From Muscardinus avellanarius (lineage: Eukaryota > Chordata > Mammalia > Rodentia > Gliridae), in assembly GCA_963383645.1 (NCBI GenBank), contig OY726571.1, positions 18,726,599-18,790,598 of the forward strand: a stretch of 64,000 bases of DNA. Reading direction: 5' to 3'. A program made the translations under genes and the position numbers. The notes beneath the pieces are model-generated. The model saw only the letters and a program-made list of their open reading frames with translations. It made no database searches and was not told the DNA's origin. Position 1 is the first letter of the stretch. Every line of letters begins with the position of its first letter. Shown here one piece after another: positions 21,998 through 32,311 of the stretch.

Positions 21998-22410
21998 TTA
22001 GCTGAGTGTGACCCTGCACATCTGGAATGCCAGTACTTAGCGAGCTAAGACAGGAGGACTACAGGTTCAAGACCAACCTCAGCAACATGGCGAGATCCTG
22101 TTTCAAAAAGGGAGGTGAGCCGGGCGTGGTGGCGCACGCTTGTAATCCCCGCGCATGGGAGGCAGAGACAGGAGGATCGCACAGGTTTGAAGCCAGCCGC
22201 GTGCGCTGGCTTAGGAGACCCTGTTTCCAAAATGAAAATGTAAAAATAGGTCTGGGAGTATAGCCCGGAGGTAGAAGGGCTTCCAGGAACCCCAGAACCA
22301 GCAAAAAAAAAAAAAAAAAAGGGAGGTGAATTATTATTATTATATTGTAGGTGGAGGGTCGGGATGAAGCTCAGAGATAGAACATCCCTGGGTCCCATCC
22401 ACTGCACCTA
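21998..22410 (+). mobile_element. B1-dID SINE, old, split by a type D SINE
   Basis: B1 at 21998-22106. The dID resumes after the insert at about 22355-22410 (GGGATGAAGCTCAGAGATAG). An ATT repeat lies between. Confidence 0.82.
22119..22320 (+). mobile_element. B1-dID SINE, type D, nested
   Basis: GCCGGGCG head, stem GCCAGC-CGCGTGC-GCTGGC, dID GGGCTTCCAGGAACCCC and poly(A). The TSD GGGAGGTGA is at 22110-22118 and 22321-22329. It sits in the linker of the older SINE. Confidence 0.93.
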
Positions 22411-23070
22411 AAAACAAATAAGCAAACAGCAGATGCTCCTATGCGATACGTTGTTGACTTGGAATCCTCCTGAACTCCGGAACCTCTCCATCCTCGGAGG
22501 TTCGGCTGGGATGAAATCTGAAAGCTTCATGTGTGTGAAGGCTTATCTGACCTTAATCTTGTGAAGTTGATCTACCTAGATTGTCCTTACCCTGCGCCAC
22601 CATGAAGTGGACGCCGATGCAGAAATGGACTTCACATTATTGAAAACCGTCAATGAGAAGTACATCTAAAGAAAATAAGTCCACCATCAACCTGAACCTT
22701 GACGACCAGGTGTGCTTGTGGGTACCAAGGTGGAGGCGGGGAGGGGGAGGAGGAAGAGTTTTCTTTCTCTTCTAATGAATCTGAAGAATGAAGGCTGAAG
22801 GTTTTCCAAGAGCTAAGACATCTGTAGAGGGCCTCTGATGTCTTATCAGTGTTTGCTGTCTTTGTTAGTTAATGACAGTGGCAGGGAGGGTAGTTAGATA
22901 AAACCCATATCACTGTCTTAGTGTCTCTTAAATGAGTGGCAAGAGGTCTCGGAATGTGGGTCAAAAGAGCCTGCATTTTTCCCTAGTAATTTAATGCAGG
23001 CTGTATAAAGGGTCGGTAGAGACCAGAAGCAAACTGACCTGCAAATTTATGGAGTGCTTCTGAATACTGC
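22411..23070. other. Unique sequence, possible decayed retrocopy
   Basis: GC content rises and 22480-22830 reads like transcribed sequence: an ATG in CCACCATGAAGTGG, a G-rich stretch and acidic/basic short frames. All frames break within about 40 codons. I could not match it to a gene. Confidence 0.3.
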
Positions 23071-23086
23071 TTTGAGATCCTATCCT

Positions 23087-23292
23087 ACTGCCACCCGTGC
23101 TAGGGCCGGAACCCTGGGCTTCCCGCATGCTAGGCAAGCCCTCTACCACCCAGCTACATCTCCAGGCCTCATTATTTTTTTTATTTTGAGACAAGTTCCA
23201 GCTAAGCTGCTCAGGCTGGCCTCAAACTTGTGATCTTCCTGCCTCAGCCTCCTGGGTAGCTACTATTAGAGATGTGTGCCACTATGCTTGGC
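23087..23292 (-). mobile_element. Undeleted ID-B1 dimer, antisense
   Basis: CCGGAACCCTGGGCTTCCCG, CATGCTAGGCAAGCCC and ACCACCCAGCTACATCTCC form a full-length ID. A TTTATTTTGAGACAAG linker and a B1 follow. The TSD TTTGAGATCCTATCCT / TTTGGGGTCCTATCTT is at 23071-23086 and 23293-23308. This is the expected ancestor layout, before the ID deletion. Confidence 0.85.
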
Positions 23293-23403
23293 TTTGGGGT
23301 CCTATCTTAAAGACTATGTTAAGTATAATGAACCTGATGGTGAAATATTCACTTTTATGGAAGAACTACGGTGATTCATTCCCTCTTTGAAAGCATAACA
23401 ATA

Positions 23404-23620
23404 AGCCAGGCATGATGGCTCATACCTATAATCCCAGCACTTAGGGGGCTGAGACAGGAGAATGGCAGGTTTGAGGCCAGCCTCAACAACTTCAGGGAGA
23501 CTTTCAGCTACTTAGCAAGCTCTTGTTTCAAAATATAAAAAATAAAAAGGGCTGGGGTAGGGCTCAGAGAGAGAAGGCCCTTGGGTTCAATCTTCAGTAC
23601 TAAAAATAAATAAATAAAAG
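23404..23620 (+). mobile_element. B1-dID SINE, old
   Basis: AGCCAGGCATGATGGCTC head and dID GGGCTGGGGTAGGGCTCAG, with an AAATAAAT tail. The TSD GCATAACAATAA is at 23392-23403 and 23621-23632. Confidence 0.9.
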
Positions 23621-23632
23621 GCATAACAATAA

Positions 23633-24254
23633 CGGATTAAAACACTGGAAAATAGATTTATCTGGACCTAGGTGCACAATCTATTTTAACTTTAGTATAA
23701 AGTGAGAAACTTCTATTTCTGTCAGGATCAGAAAACAAACAATAAATGTTACCAGAGTGTACGCTAGCGTCACAAAGCTTACGAAAAGGAGTCTAATTTT
23801 CTTTTCATTTCAATCAGTGTCTTTTAGCTTCCAAGTTTTCATGATTTATCAAATGAAACCACTGTGTTCTTTCTTAATCCGCGAAGTGTTTCATTTAAAG
23901 TGCTTTATGCAGGCTTACCAATTAAAGTAAGAGATTCCAGAGTTGGTTTTGATAAATAATGGGATAAGTAAAATGAACAACTCCTGGAACTAAATGTCGT
24001 AGAGTGGATGAAAATAAAGCAGTTATAACAACGGCAAGTACCTCGCACTGAGGCCTGAGCCACGCTGCAGCCTGTCTTCACCTGACACTTTTAAATCATC
24101 CACACGTGAAAGGTAAATGCGTTTGACGTAATATAAAGGAAAAGTATACCAAAACGTGGTTATTCACTTGAAAAATGGCAATGACCACGTCATTCCAAAG
24201 ATACTTTGGTGATGACACTGAGACACACTGCAGCTGACATTTATTTTTTCTATC
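23633..24254. other. Unique sequence
   Basis: No repeat or exon recognised. Confidence 0.5.
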
Positions 24255-24264
24255 GTCAACAAAT

Positions 24265-24733
24265 TAATTTTTTTTTTTTTTTTTAGATCTGGGGATGGAA
24301 CCCAGGGGCATTTGACCTCCAAGCTGCACCCCCTGCACTATTTTTTTTCTTTATTTTTTTATTTTATATTTATTTATTTATTTGTTTGTTTGTTTGTTTG
24401 GTGGTGGTATTGGGGGTGGAACCCAGGGGCTTTCTACCTCCAGGCTATACTCCCAGACCTCTTTTCTATTTTATTTGGAAACAGGGTCTCACTAAGTTGC
24501 TGAGAGCCTCACTAAGAAGCTGAGGCTGACTTCGAACCTGTGCGATCCTCCTGTCTCGGCCTCCCAAGCGCGGGGATTACAAGCGTGCACCACCACGCCC
24601 GGCTATTCTTTATTTTAAAACAGGATCTCACTAAGTTGCAGAGGGCCTCCCTAAGTAGCTGAGGCTGCCCGTGAACCTCTGGTCTCGGCCTCCCAAATGT
24701 TGGGATTACAAGCGTGCGCCACCACACCCGGCT
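24265..24733 (-). mobile_element. B1-dID SINE, type B, antisense, split by a type C SINE
   Basis: dID at 24284-24346 (GGCATTTGACCTCCAAGC), B1 at 24605-24733. CAAATTAATT flanks the whole unit. The split falls in the linker. Confidence 0.9.
24354..24604 (-). mobile_element. B1-dID SINE, type C, nested, antisense
   Basis: An ATTT/GTTT repeat tail, type C dID and a full B1 ending CACGCCCGGC. The flanking TTCTTTATTTT duplication comes from the linker of the host SINE. Confidence 0.92.
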
Positions 24734-24930
24734 CAAATTAATTATTTTTAACAACATCAGGATTAACTATTTTATCTACCATTTCAGGCTATAATACGCT
24801 AAAGCACACTGTCACTTTACCACTTAATCTCACAAAACCTTAAAAGTGAGACATAGGGAAATATCTCCTAATGTGATATGGGATTGTGCCATTACTCAGT
24901 GAACAGAGAAGACGGACATTAAAATTATGC

Positions 24931-24994
24931 ATGCCAGGTGTGGTGGCTGGGATGTAGCCCAAAGTAGCAGGCTCAGGGTTCCATCCCCAGTACC
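24931..24994 (+). mobile_element. Minimal B1-dID with large internal deletion
   Basis: Only the first ~15 bases of B1 (GCCAGGTGTGGTGG) are joined directly to a dID (CTGGGATGTAGCCC...CCATCCCCAGTACC). About 100 bases of B1 and the linker are missing. Confidence 0.8.
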
Positions 24995-25000
24995 AAAAAA

Positions 25001-25055
<55 letters not shown>

Positions 25056-25065
25056 TATATATATA
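24995..25065. repeat. Poly(A)-(TA)n tail repeat
   Basis: About 24 A, then TA repeats to 25065, forming the tail of the minimal SINE. Confidence 0.95.
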
Positions 25066-25118
25066 GTTTTTTAAAATGAAAATAGATACATTTTTTAAAA
25101 TACATTAAGAAAGCAAAA

Positions 25119-25299
25119 GAGATGGGTGAGGACACATGCCTGTAAACCCAGTATTTGGGAGGCTGGGACAAAAGGATCGCAGATTCGAGACCAGCCTCAG
25201 AACTTAGGCCCTCAGCAACTTAGTGAGACCCTGTCTCCAAATAAACAATAAAATAAAAATGGAGGTAAGATGCCCCTAGTTCAATCCCCTGTACCGCAC
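25119..25299 (+). mobile_element. B1-dID SINE, old
   Basis: GAGATGGGTGAGGACACATG head. The dID lost its A-box half (AATGGAGGTAAGATGCCCC). Confidence 0.82.
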
Positions 25300-25430
25300 A
25301 CAAAAAAAGTAAAAGATAATATGTACATACATATAGTTAGTCTGAAAATCAATCGCCAAAGTATTTCCTAGTTTCTTGTTTTTGAAAATCTTATTTTCAT
25401 TAGTCAACAATTAGGACTTTGTCTGCATGT

Positions 25431-25609
25431 TAGTGGTACTCAGGATTGAACCCACAGGCATTCTACTGTCAAACCGCACCCCCTGCCCTTTTTTGTTCTG
25501 TTTTTGAAATGGAGTCTTCCAAAGTCACAACACTCTGGCCTTAAACTTACAATCTTTCTACTTCAACCTCCCAAATGCTGAGATTATAGATGTGTACCAG
25601 CAAGTCAGA
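25431..25609 (-). mobile_element. B1-dID SINE, old, antisense
   Basis: GGATTGAACCCACAGGC, CTTCCAAAGTCACAAC and AATGCTGAGATTATAGATG. Heavily substituted. Confidence 0.8.
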
Positions 25610-25717
25610 AACTTTTAAATGAGCACATACTAATGTCACTTAGGAAGTTAGGTCTGCAGGTAATTTACTAACATGCCATCATTCATGACTTCCCACAGAG
25701 CTGGAGGTATACCAACA

Positions 25718-26152
25718 GGCCTAGTGTGGTAGAGCACGCTTATAATCCCAGCACTTAGGAGGTTGAGACAGGAGGATTGTGCGGGTTCAAAGCCAGCCTC
25801 GGCAACTTAGTGAGACCTTGTTTTTTTGGTTTGTTTGTTTGTTTGTTTGTTTGTTTGTTTGTTTGGTACTGGGGATGGAACCCAGGAACATTCTACCTCC
25901 AAGCTACACCCAAGATGATCTACTTTTTATTTTTTATTTTTAAACAGGGTCTGAGTTGCAAAGGGCCTCACTGAGTAGCTGAGGTTGTCCGCGAACCGCA
26001 AACCTCCTGTCTCCGCCTCCCAAATGCTGGGATTACAAACATGCACCTCCATGCCCATCTGACCCTGTTTTAAAATAAAAAACAAAATAGGAAATAGGGC
26101 TAGGGGTATAGCTCTTAAGTAGAAAGGCCCTGGGTTCAATCCCCAGGACAAA
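25718..26152 (+). mobile_element. B1-dID SINE, mixed, split by an antisense SINE
   Basis: B1 5' part at 25718-25823. The rest of B1, the linker and the dID are at 26061-26152 (GGGTATAGCTCTTAAGTAG). Confidence 0.88.
25824..26060 (-). mobile_element. B1-dID SINE nested in opposite orientation
   Basis: A (GTTT)n tail, dID GGGATGGAACCCAGGAAC and B1 with TTGTCCGCGAACCGC. The TSD GACCYTGTTTT is at 25813-25823 and 26061-26071. Confidence 0.9.
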
Positions 26153-26268
26153 AATAAAAAAGACATGGTTCATGTTTGAACCTTCCATAGCATTGATTCT
26201 CACATGAACTCGAGCACATACAATAAAAAAAACCAAGCAGTTCTCCCAACTTAAAAATCTGTGACTAC

Positions 26269-26709
26269 AGCTGGGCGTGGTGGCGCACACTTGTAATCCC
26301 AGCATTTGGGAGGCAGAGGCAGGAGGATCGTGGTTCAAGGACAGCCTCAGCTACTTGGTGAGGCCCTCACAACTTTATGAGACCCTGTTTCAAAATAAAG
26401 AAAATTTTTTTTAAAAATAGGGCAGGGGAGCCGGGTGTAGTGGTGCATGCTTGTAATCCCCGGGTTTGGGAGTCTGAGACAGGAGGATCGCACAGGTTCG
26501 AAGCCAGCCTCAGCTACTTAGTGAGGCTCTCAGCAACTTAGTGAGACCCTGTTTCCAAATAAAGTATAAAATAGGTCTAGGAGTACAGCCTGGAGGTAGA
26601 AAGCCTCTGGGTTCCACCCCAGTACCACAAAAAAAAAAAAAAAAAAATAGGGCAGGGGATGTAGCTCGGAGGTCAAATGCCCCTGGGTTTCATTCTCAGA
26701 CCCGGGAAA
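26269..26709 (+). mobile_element. B1-dID SINE, type B, split by a type C SINE
   Basis: B1 and linker at 26269-26429. The dID is at 26648-26706 (GGTCAAATGCCCC, CAGACCCGGG). Confidence 0.92.
26430..26642 (+). mobile_element. B1-dID SINE, type C, nested
   Basis: GCCGGGTGTAGTGGTGC head and type C linker and dID. The TSD AAAAATAGGGCAGGGGA is at 26413-26429 and 26643-26659. The TSD spans the linker/dID joint of the host. Confidence 0.94.
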
Positions 26710-26770
26710 AAAAAATTATGACTTTCTAGTATTTGTATAGGCAAGTAAAGCTGTATAAAATATTTAGCCA

Positions 26771-26996
26771 AGCCAGGTGTGGTGACGCCCGCTTGTAATC
26801 CCAGCATTCGGGAGGCTGAGACCGGAGGATCGTGTGTCAAGGACAGCCTCAGCTACTTAGTGAGGTCCTGGGCAACTTAGTGAGACCCTGTTCCAAAATA
26901 AAGAATAAAAAATAGGGCAGGGTGTTAAGCTTGGAGGTCAAATGCCTCTGGATTCCATCCCCAGACCCGCAAAAAAAAAAAAAAAAAAAAAAAAAA
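26771..26996 (+). mobile_element. B1-dID SINE, type B
   Basis: AGCCAGGTGTGGTGACGCC head, dID GGTCAAATGCCTC with a CAGACCCGC end, and about 25 A. Confidence 0.9.
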
Positions 26997-27671
26997 GCAT
27001 CTGCAACCAACCTTATCCAGAAAATAAATGTAATTCCTCCTTAAGGGGACTGTATGCTAATTACACGAGGTAAGCATTCTATGCATACAGAATTGTTGCG
27101 AATCTAAAGTTGTCACTGTCACAAGCTGACATGGAGAAGTTAGTAATACCGAATGATCACAAACTGATTACTTTTGGTTCCTTACAATTATATTTCGGCA
27201 TCACCCTTTATTACGCTAAGGGGGAGTGGGAGGGAGGCTTTGATTAGGCTGCCCTATCTCTTACCTGACCGAGCCGTGGTCCAGAGCTGGATTGATGGGC
27301 CAAAGCTCCCTTTGCACTATTTACACAAAACATAGATACCGATAGAATATAACCTGGGTCAGAAAACTCCAGCCCTCTGAACTGAGTCCTAGGAGTGTTC
27401 TTGGTGCAGCCTCCTGCTTAAACATCACCCATGACTGAGTTTTGTTGCTTAAGGGTCATGGGAAGAGACTTCATGAACTGGAACGAAAGAAAATGTCTGA
27501 AAAGTTGCAGGTGCAAACACACAAAAAATGTTTCCGTTTGATTCAAGTTTTGTTCAAATTATTGGTAACTAGCATTTGGCGCCTACCCTTTTTTCTTCTA
27601 GAATCAACATATAGTCAAGTTTGGGGAGCTCTCTGTCTGCTTGGTTGGTTGTTTTTGTTGTTTTCTTTTGT
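26997..27671. other. Unique sequence
   Basis: No repeat, RNA gene or exon recognised. A small G/A-rich block lies at 27221-27240. Confidence 0.5.
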
Positions 27672-27852
27672 TGTGTGCTGGTGAGTGAATTCAGGGGTGT
27701 TCTACCCCAGCTCTTTATATTTTCCCTTTTGAAACAGGATCTCGCCAGGTTGCTGCGAGCCTTGCTCAATCGCTGAGGCTGGTTTCAAACCTACAATCCT
27801 GTCTCAATCTCCCAAGTACAGGGACTTCAGGTATGAGCCAGCATGCCTGGCC
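27672..27852 (-). mobile_element. B1-dID SINE, old, antisense
   Basis: GAGTGAATTCAGGGGTGTTC, CTTTTGAAACAGGATCTC, and an end CAGCATGCCTGGCC. Confidence 0.82.
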
Positions 27853-27893
27853 ATAGAGTCAAGTTCTAATTAGCTTTGATAGTAAGCAATTTA

Positions 27894-28118
27894 TTTATTT
27901 ATTTATTTATTTTTGGTGGTACTGGGGGTGGAACCCAGAGGCTTTCTACTTCCGGGCTATACTCCCAGACCTTTTTTTATATTTTATTTGGAAACAGGGT
28001 CTCACTAAGTTGCTGAGAGCCTCACTAAGTAGCTGAGGCTGGCTTCGAACCTGTGTGATCCTCCTGTCTCGGCCTCCCAATTGCGGGGATTATAAGCGTG
28101 CGCCACCACGCCCAGCAA
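27894..28118 (-). mobile_element. B1-dID SINE, type C, antisense, young
   Basis: A (TTTA)n tail, then near-consensus type C. The perfect TSD ATAGTAAGCAATTTA is at 27879-27893 and 28119-28133. Confidence 0.94.
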
Positions 28119-28297
28119 ATAGTAAGCAATTTAAAGCTTATAGATTTTCCAGTTTCTTTAACCTAACAATTTCCTTTTCTCCTCATTGGCCCCAGCCCAC
28201 ACTAAACACTCTAATGATTTTGCTCCCCAAACAATTATAAACAGAAATCATGAATTCTTAACCAAGTCTGTTGTTTCACTTTATGAAAAAGAGATCA

Positions 28298-28494
28298 AGC
28301 TGGGTATGGTGGTGCATGCTTGTAATCCCAGTACTTGGGAGGCTGAGAAAGGAGGATCCAGGTTCAAGGCCAGCCTCAGCTACTTTAAGAAGCCCTCTGC
28401 AACTTAATGAGACCCTATTTCAAAATAAAGAATAAAAAAAATCAAACTGGGGTTTAGCTCAGAGGTAAAATGCCCCTGGATTCAATCCCCAGCA

Positions 28495-28537
<43 letters not shown>
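28298..28537 (+). mobile_element. B1-dID SINE with (AC)n tail
   Basis: AGCTGGGTATGGTGGTGCATG head, dID GGGGTTTAGCTCAGAGG, then AC repeats at 28495-28537 in place of poly(A). Confidence 0.88.
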
Positions 28538-28538
<1 letters not shown>

Positions 28539-28719
28539 GATCATATGAGTTGCAGTATAATAATAGAGAAAAATAAAGAGGGTTTAACCTCTCATTTAAA
28601 CATATGTGTATAAGTACTTTATATTCCATAAAGTTGAATAATATTCAGGGAAGTCATTCTCTTTTTTTTTTTTTTTTCTTCCTCTGGCTACTCTAATACA
28701 TACTTAGAAGACACATTTT

Positions 28720-28975
28720 AAGCTGGTGTGGTGGCACACGCCTGTAATCCCAGCACTTGGGAGGCTGAGACAGGACGATCGCACAGGTTCAAAGCCAGCC
28801 TCAGCTACTTAGTGAGGCTCTCAGCAACCTAGTGAGACCCTGTTTCCAAATAAAATAGAAAATAGGTCTGGGAGTAGAGCCCGGAGGTAGAAAAGCCCGT
28901 GGGTTCCACCCCAGTACCACAAAGAAGGAGGAGGAGGAGGAGGAGGAGGAGGAGGAGGAGGAGGAGGAGGAGGAG
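28720..28975 (+). mobile_element. B1-dID SINE, type C, with (GGA)n tail
   Basis: AAGCTGGTGTGGTGGCAC head and type C dID. The tail has become a GGA repeat (28926-28975). The TSD AGACMCATTTTA flanks the repeat too, so the repeat grew from the tail. Confidence 0.9.
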
Positions 28976-29964
28976 ACCCATTTTACACATTAATATTTTT
29001 GTCTAGGATATTACGCACATTTTAATATGTTTGTGCTAGGAAACTTAGGACTTTTCTTTAAAATTGTTTTTCTGTAAAGCAAGCATATAACTTTGCTCTT
29101 AGTAAGGCTGCTGCTGCTCGCTTTGGGCTCCAATGCAAGCAACCGCGTGGTGCAGCCCTGGATGCAGTCGAGGTGAACAGGGATGCTATTCTGGGCCCTC
29201 TCCCGTCAGTCTACTCAAACTGGCTTGTTCCAGAGTATACATTTCTGGCTTTTCTTCTTCTTCCTTCTTTTACCCTGTGAGTGACAACCCTATCTAAAGC
29301 TGTCAAATAAATTATCTACGTTTTTCAAAATGAGCAGGACACGTATGAATAGCACAAACCCTTTCAGCACCAAGTAGCCATGTGTTTCTCATCGGGCAAT
29401 ACCCGCGTTTACAATGCCTCCTGCACGGGGAGGAAGCTGGGAGGAGCGCGAGCAGCGAGCTCAGGGATTAGCTGGCTGGCCGCTGGGTTCCTCTTTTATT
29501 GTCTCCCCCCACACACACACGTTTCCTTGGAAGATCTTCTCTATTGTATATCTCTATGTACCTTTGGGAGCTAATCTGCGTTTTACAAGCCCACTTCGTG
29601 TTCAGAGAAGAAGGAAAAAGAGGTTTGTTTTTGTGTTTTGACAGCAATAGAATTCCAGAATGGGAATGGAATTTAGTTAGGGTTTAAATTTGCATCTGTT
29701 TTCACCTTCTCTGTGATTCACCACTTCAAGAAGGAAAAAAATTAATGGAAGATCTGTCTGGAAAAATACCTTTTTATCCCCCCCTCCAGTGAACAACTGA
29801 TAGTTACTTTTAAAGCCCAAAGTTTTTAATCAAGACTCTCTGTGCACATATGCCCCTCCATTAAATGAAATGAATGGAATGACAGTATTAATGCTGAGTC
29901 GCCCTAATTCCTGGAAACAAAGACCAGCCTTGGTGTAAACCAACAGGAAAGAAAACAGACAACC
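28976..29964. other. 1-kb SINE-free unique stretch
   Basis: 29100-29540 has raised GC and a few CpGs, but no open frame with a known product and no CpG island of usual size. The ACACACAC run near 29512 is short. Confidence 0.45.
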
Positions 29965-30049
29965 TGGACAAGGGGTGGCTCAGAGGCAGGGCACATGCTT
30001 GGCATACGCACGGCGCTGGGTTCAAGACCCAGCACCAAAAAAAAAAAAA
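29965..30049 (+). mobile_element. Standalone undeleted ID SINE
   Basis: GGGGTGGCTCAGAGGCAGGG, ATGCTTGGCATACGC and GGGTTCAAGACCCAGCACC, with poly(A). It keeps A box, middle and B box. Confidence 0.82.
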
Positions 30050-30084
30050 GGAACTTTAAATGAAGATCATATTCTTCATGTATA

Positions 30085-30240
30085 TTGAGCATTTGATGCA
30101 TTTTCTCACATAAGAGTCACAACATCCTGACCACTCGTGTAGGTATATTATCATCATCACCGCTTCAGACATAAGGAAAGAGGCCTTCCACCAGTGAGAG
30201 GCAGGGTCAGAATTTTAAGGTCAGACATCAAAGGTCATGC
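30085..30240 (-). mobile_element. MIR SINE remnant, antisense
   Basis: GAGCATTTGATGCATTTTCTC, TAGGTATATTATCATCATC and CAGACATAAGGAAAGAGG follow reverse MIR order. Confidence 0.65.
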
Positions 30241-30245
30241 TCTTG

Positions 30246-30446
30246 CCCGCTGCAGCAGCACATGCCTGCAATCCCAGACTCTGCAAGTCTGAGACAGGAG
30301 GATCGCAGGCCCAAGACAGCCTCGGCAATTTAGCAAGACTCTCGGCAACCTAGTGAGACTGATTGAAAACAAAAGTAAAAATAAAAAGGGAGCTAGGGAT
30401 GGAGCTCTGAGGTCAGAAGCCCTTGAGTTCTATCCTCATTTTCCAA
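30246..30446 (+). mobile_element. B1-dID SINE, old
   Basis: CCGCTGCAGCAGCACATGC head, full B1, and dID GGGATGGAGCTCTGAGG. Confidence 0.8.
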
Positions 30447-30489
30447 AAAGTGTGGGGCGGGGGAGAAAACAAGAAACACAAGTAAAAAG

Positions 30490-30705
30490 ACTCCATAATC
30501 TAATGAGACACTGTTTCAAAACAAAAAGGAAGGAGGAGGAGGAGGAGGAGGAGGAGGAGGAGGAGGAGGAGGAGAAGGAAGAAGGAGGAAGGAGGAGGAA
30601 GGAGTAGGGAGGAGGAGGAGGGGGAGGAGGAGGAGGAGGAAGGGGGGGGGCTAGGGATATAGCTGTGAGGTTAACACCCCTGGGTTCAGTACCCCCAGTA
30701 CCACA
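30490..30705 (+). mobile_element. 5'-truncated B1-dID with linker expanded to (GGA)n
   Basis: B1 3' end AATGAGACACTGTTTC, then about 120 bases of GGA/GGGA repeat (30528-30650), then a full dID (CTAGGGATATAGCTGTGAGG). The repeat stands where the A-rich linker should be. Confidence 0.8.
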
Positions 30706-30778
30706 AGAAGAAAGATTTACAGATGTTTGTCATTAGTGTTTTTATAGTTGAAATACAACAATAACTTTTTATGTTGTG

Positions 30779-30799
30779 GAAGGAGGGAGGGAGGGAGGA
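30779..30799. repeat. (GGGA)n short repeat
   Basis: Five GGGA-type units. Confidence 0.8.
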
Positions 30800-30801
30800 C
30801 G

Positions 30802-30997
30802 AAGCTGAGCCTAGCAGTGCAGGTTTGGAATCCCCACTACCTGGGAAGATGAGACATAAGACTCACTGCACCGCCAGCCTCAACAAATTAGTGAGGTCCT
30901 CTGCAATTTAGTGAGACCCTGTTTCGAAATAAAAATCAGGTCTAGTGGTATAGCTCAGAGGGAGAATGGCCCTGGGCTCAATCCCCAATAACACACA

Positions 30998-31039
<42 letters not shown>
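30802..31039 (+). mobile_element. B1-dID SINE with (CA)n tail
   Basis: AAGCTGAGCCTAGCAGTGC head, old dID GTGGTATAGCTCAGAGG, then CA repeats at 30991-31039. Confidence 0.82.
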
Positions 31040-31042
<3 letters not shown>

Positions 31043-32012
31043 GGGGGGGAGGGGGTTAAGAAAATGGAAGGAGATAAATTAGATGCAAATCATTAAAAAA
31101 GTAAAGTCAACCCCTTCAAAAAGTTTATTTTAAAGAAAAAGGGAAAAATGGGATGGTAGGAGGAGAGTGTCTGAAGTCCAGAGGGAAAAATAATTATGTA
31201 TAAAATTCACAACTGATCCAGGAAAGAATGAGGTAAAATGATAAGGAAGATATTACTGGGGTGAGCGCAGGTGGGCCAGAGGGCGAGGAGTCATCCAGCA
31301 GGTAAATGGCGGAGTCTAGGCCAATATGATGGAGCCTTCGATGCCTCCTCCGCAGACACCTGGAGGTTATCAGGAACCTTCAAAGGGTTTGAGGCAGAGA
31401 ACTGGCTTGTTTGCTTTGTGCTTTAGTTACACAAACAGACTATCCAGGGTGGAATCTAATTTAGAATGTGAATTGCCCCCACTGCTCATTATTTGGTATT
31501 TTTTATAGTGCACCCAAACCTGCAGTGTTCAAGTGAATTCTTTTGAGTAGCCTTTCACATTTTTTTGAAAAACCCGGGGGGTCAAATAGTCACCTTTGTC
31601 TGAGAACAGAATTTTAACATTCATTGTGGCACTAGACAATGGCCAGCACTAGAAAGTGTTGTCTTTCATTTCTTTGTAATTTAATATAGGGAAAATGGTA
31701 CTGCAGACCTGCTTTAAGTTGCATTTCACTTCTAAGAAGGGTAAATATTTTCAGATGTGTAGTCTTTTTCATTGGTCGTTTTTCTTTCCCGCTGCATTGT
31801 TAGTAAATTTTGCTAGGTTTGAAGGCATATTTGTTACACAATATGTTTCAATAACTCAAGAGGTCTCATTCTGTAAAATAAAATACTGCTTTTTGACTAT
31901 TTCCCTTAACAGTTCAGACCTTCCTTCTCAAAGAACCTTAAGCTTTAAAGCCATGTAAAACATTTAGTTTTCACTATCTAGCCAGAGTATACAAAGCTGT
32001 AGACATAGTAAC

Positions 32013-32016
<4 letters not shown>
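31040..32016. other. Unique SINE-free sequence
   Basis: Nearly 1 kb with no recognised feature. Two frames of 60 and 87 codons lack any family signal. Confidence 0.45.
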
Positions 32017-32054
<38 letters not shown>

Positions 32055-32058
32055 CACA
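32017..32058. repeat. (CA)n microsatellite
   Basis: CA repeats with ATACAC and CGCACA interruptions. No SINE is attached. Confidence 0.93.
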
Positions 32059-32162
32059 AATTCCCCACTGCAGACAAGTAGTCACATCCCACAGAGAGCC
32101 TGTCCTTTCCTGTCTCATTAACAAATTGTTTCAATACATATCTTCTGTTGGTGTGCTGCAGA

Positions 32163-32311
32163 AAGCTCTCAGCAACTTAATGAGACCCTGTTTCTAATAA
32201 AATATAAGATAGGTCTGGGAGTATAGCCCGGAGGTAGAAAGCCTCTGGGTTCCACCCCCAGTACCACCAAAAAATGAAAATAAAAATAAAATAAATAAAT
32301 AAATAAATAAA
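32163..32311 (+). mobile_element. B1-dID SINE, type C, 5'-truncated, (AAAT)n tail
   Basis: Begins inside B1 (AAGCTCTCAGCAACTTAATG), then a complete type C dID and an A/AAAT tail. It inserted at the edge of a MER5-like remnant. Confidence 0.88.

Noticed and set aside
29380..29640. Raised GC with three overlapping 60-75 codon frames, possible exon
   Set aside because: No splice-site pair, no domain, and the three frames share the same DNA without one being favoured.
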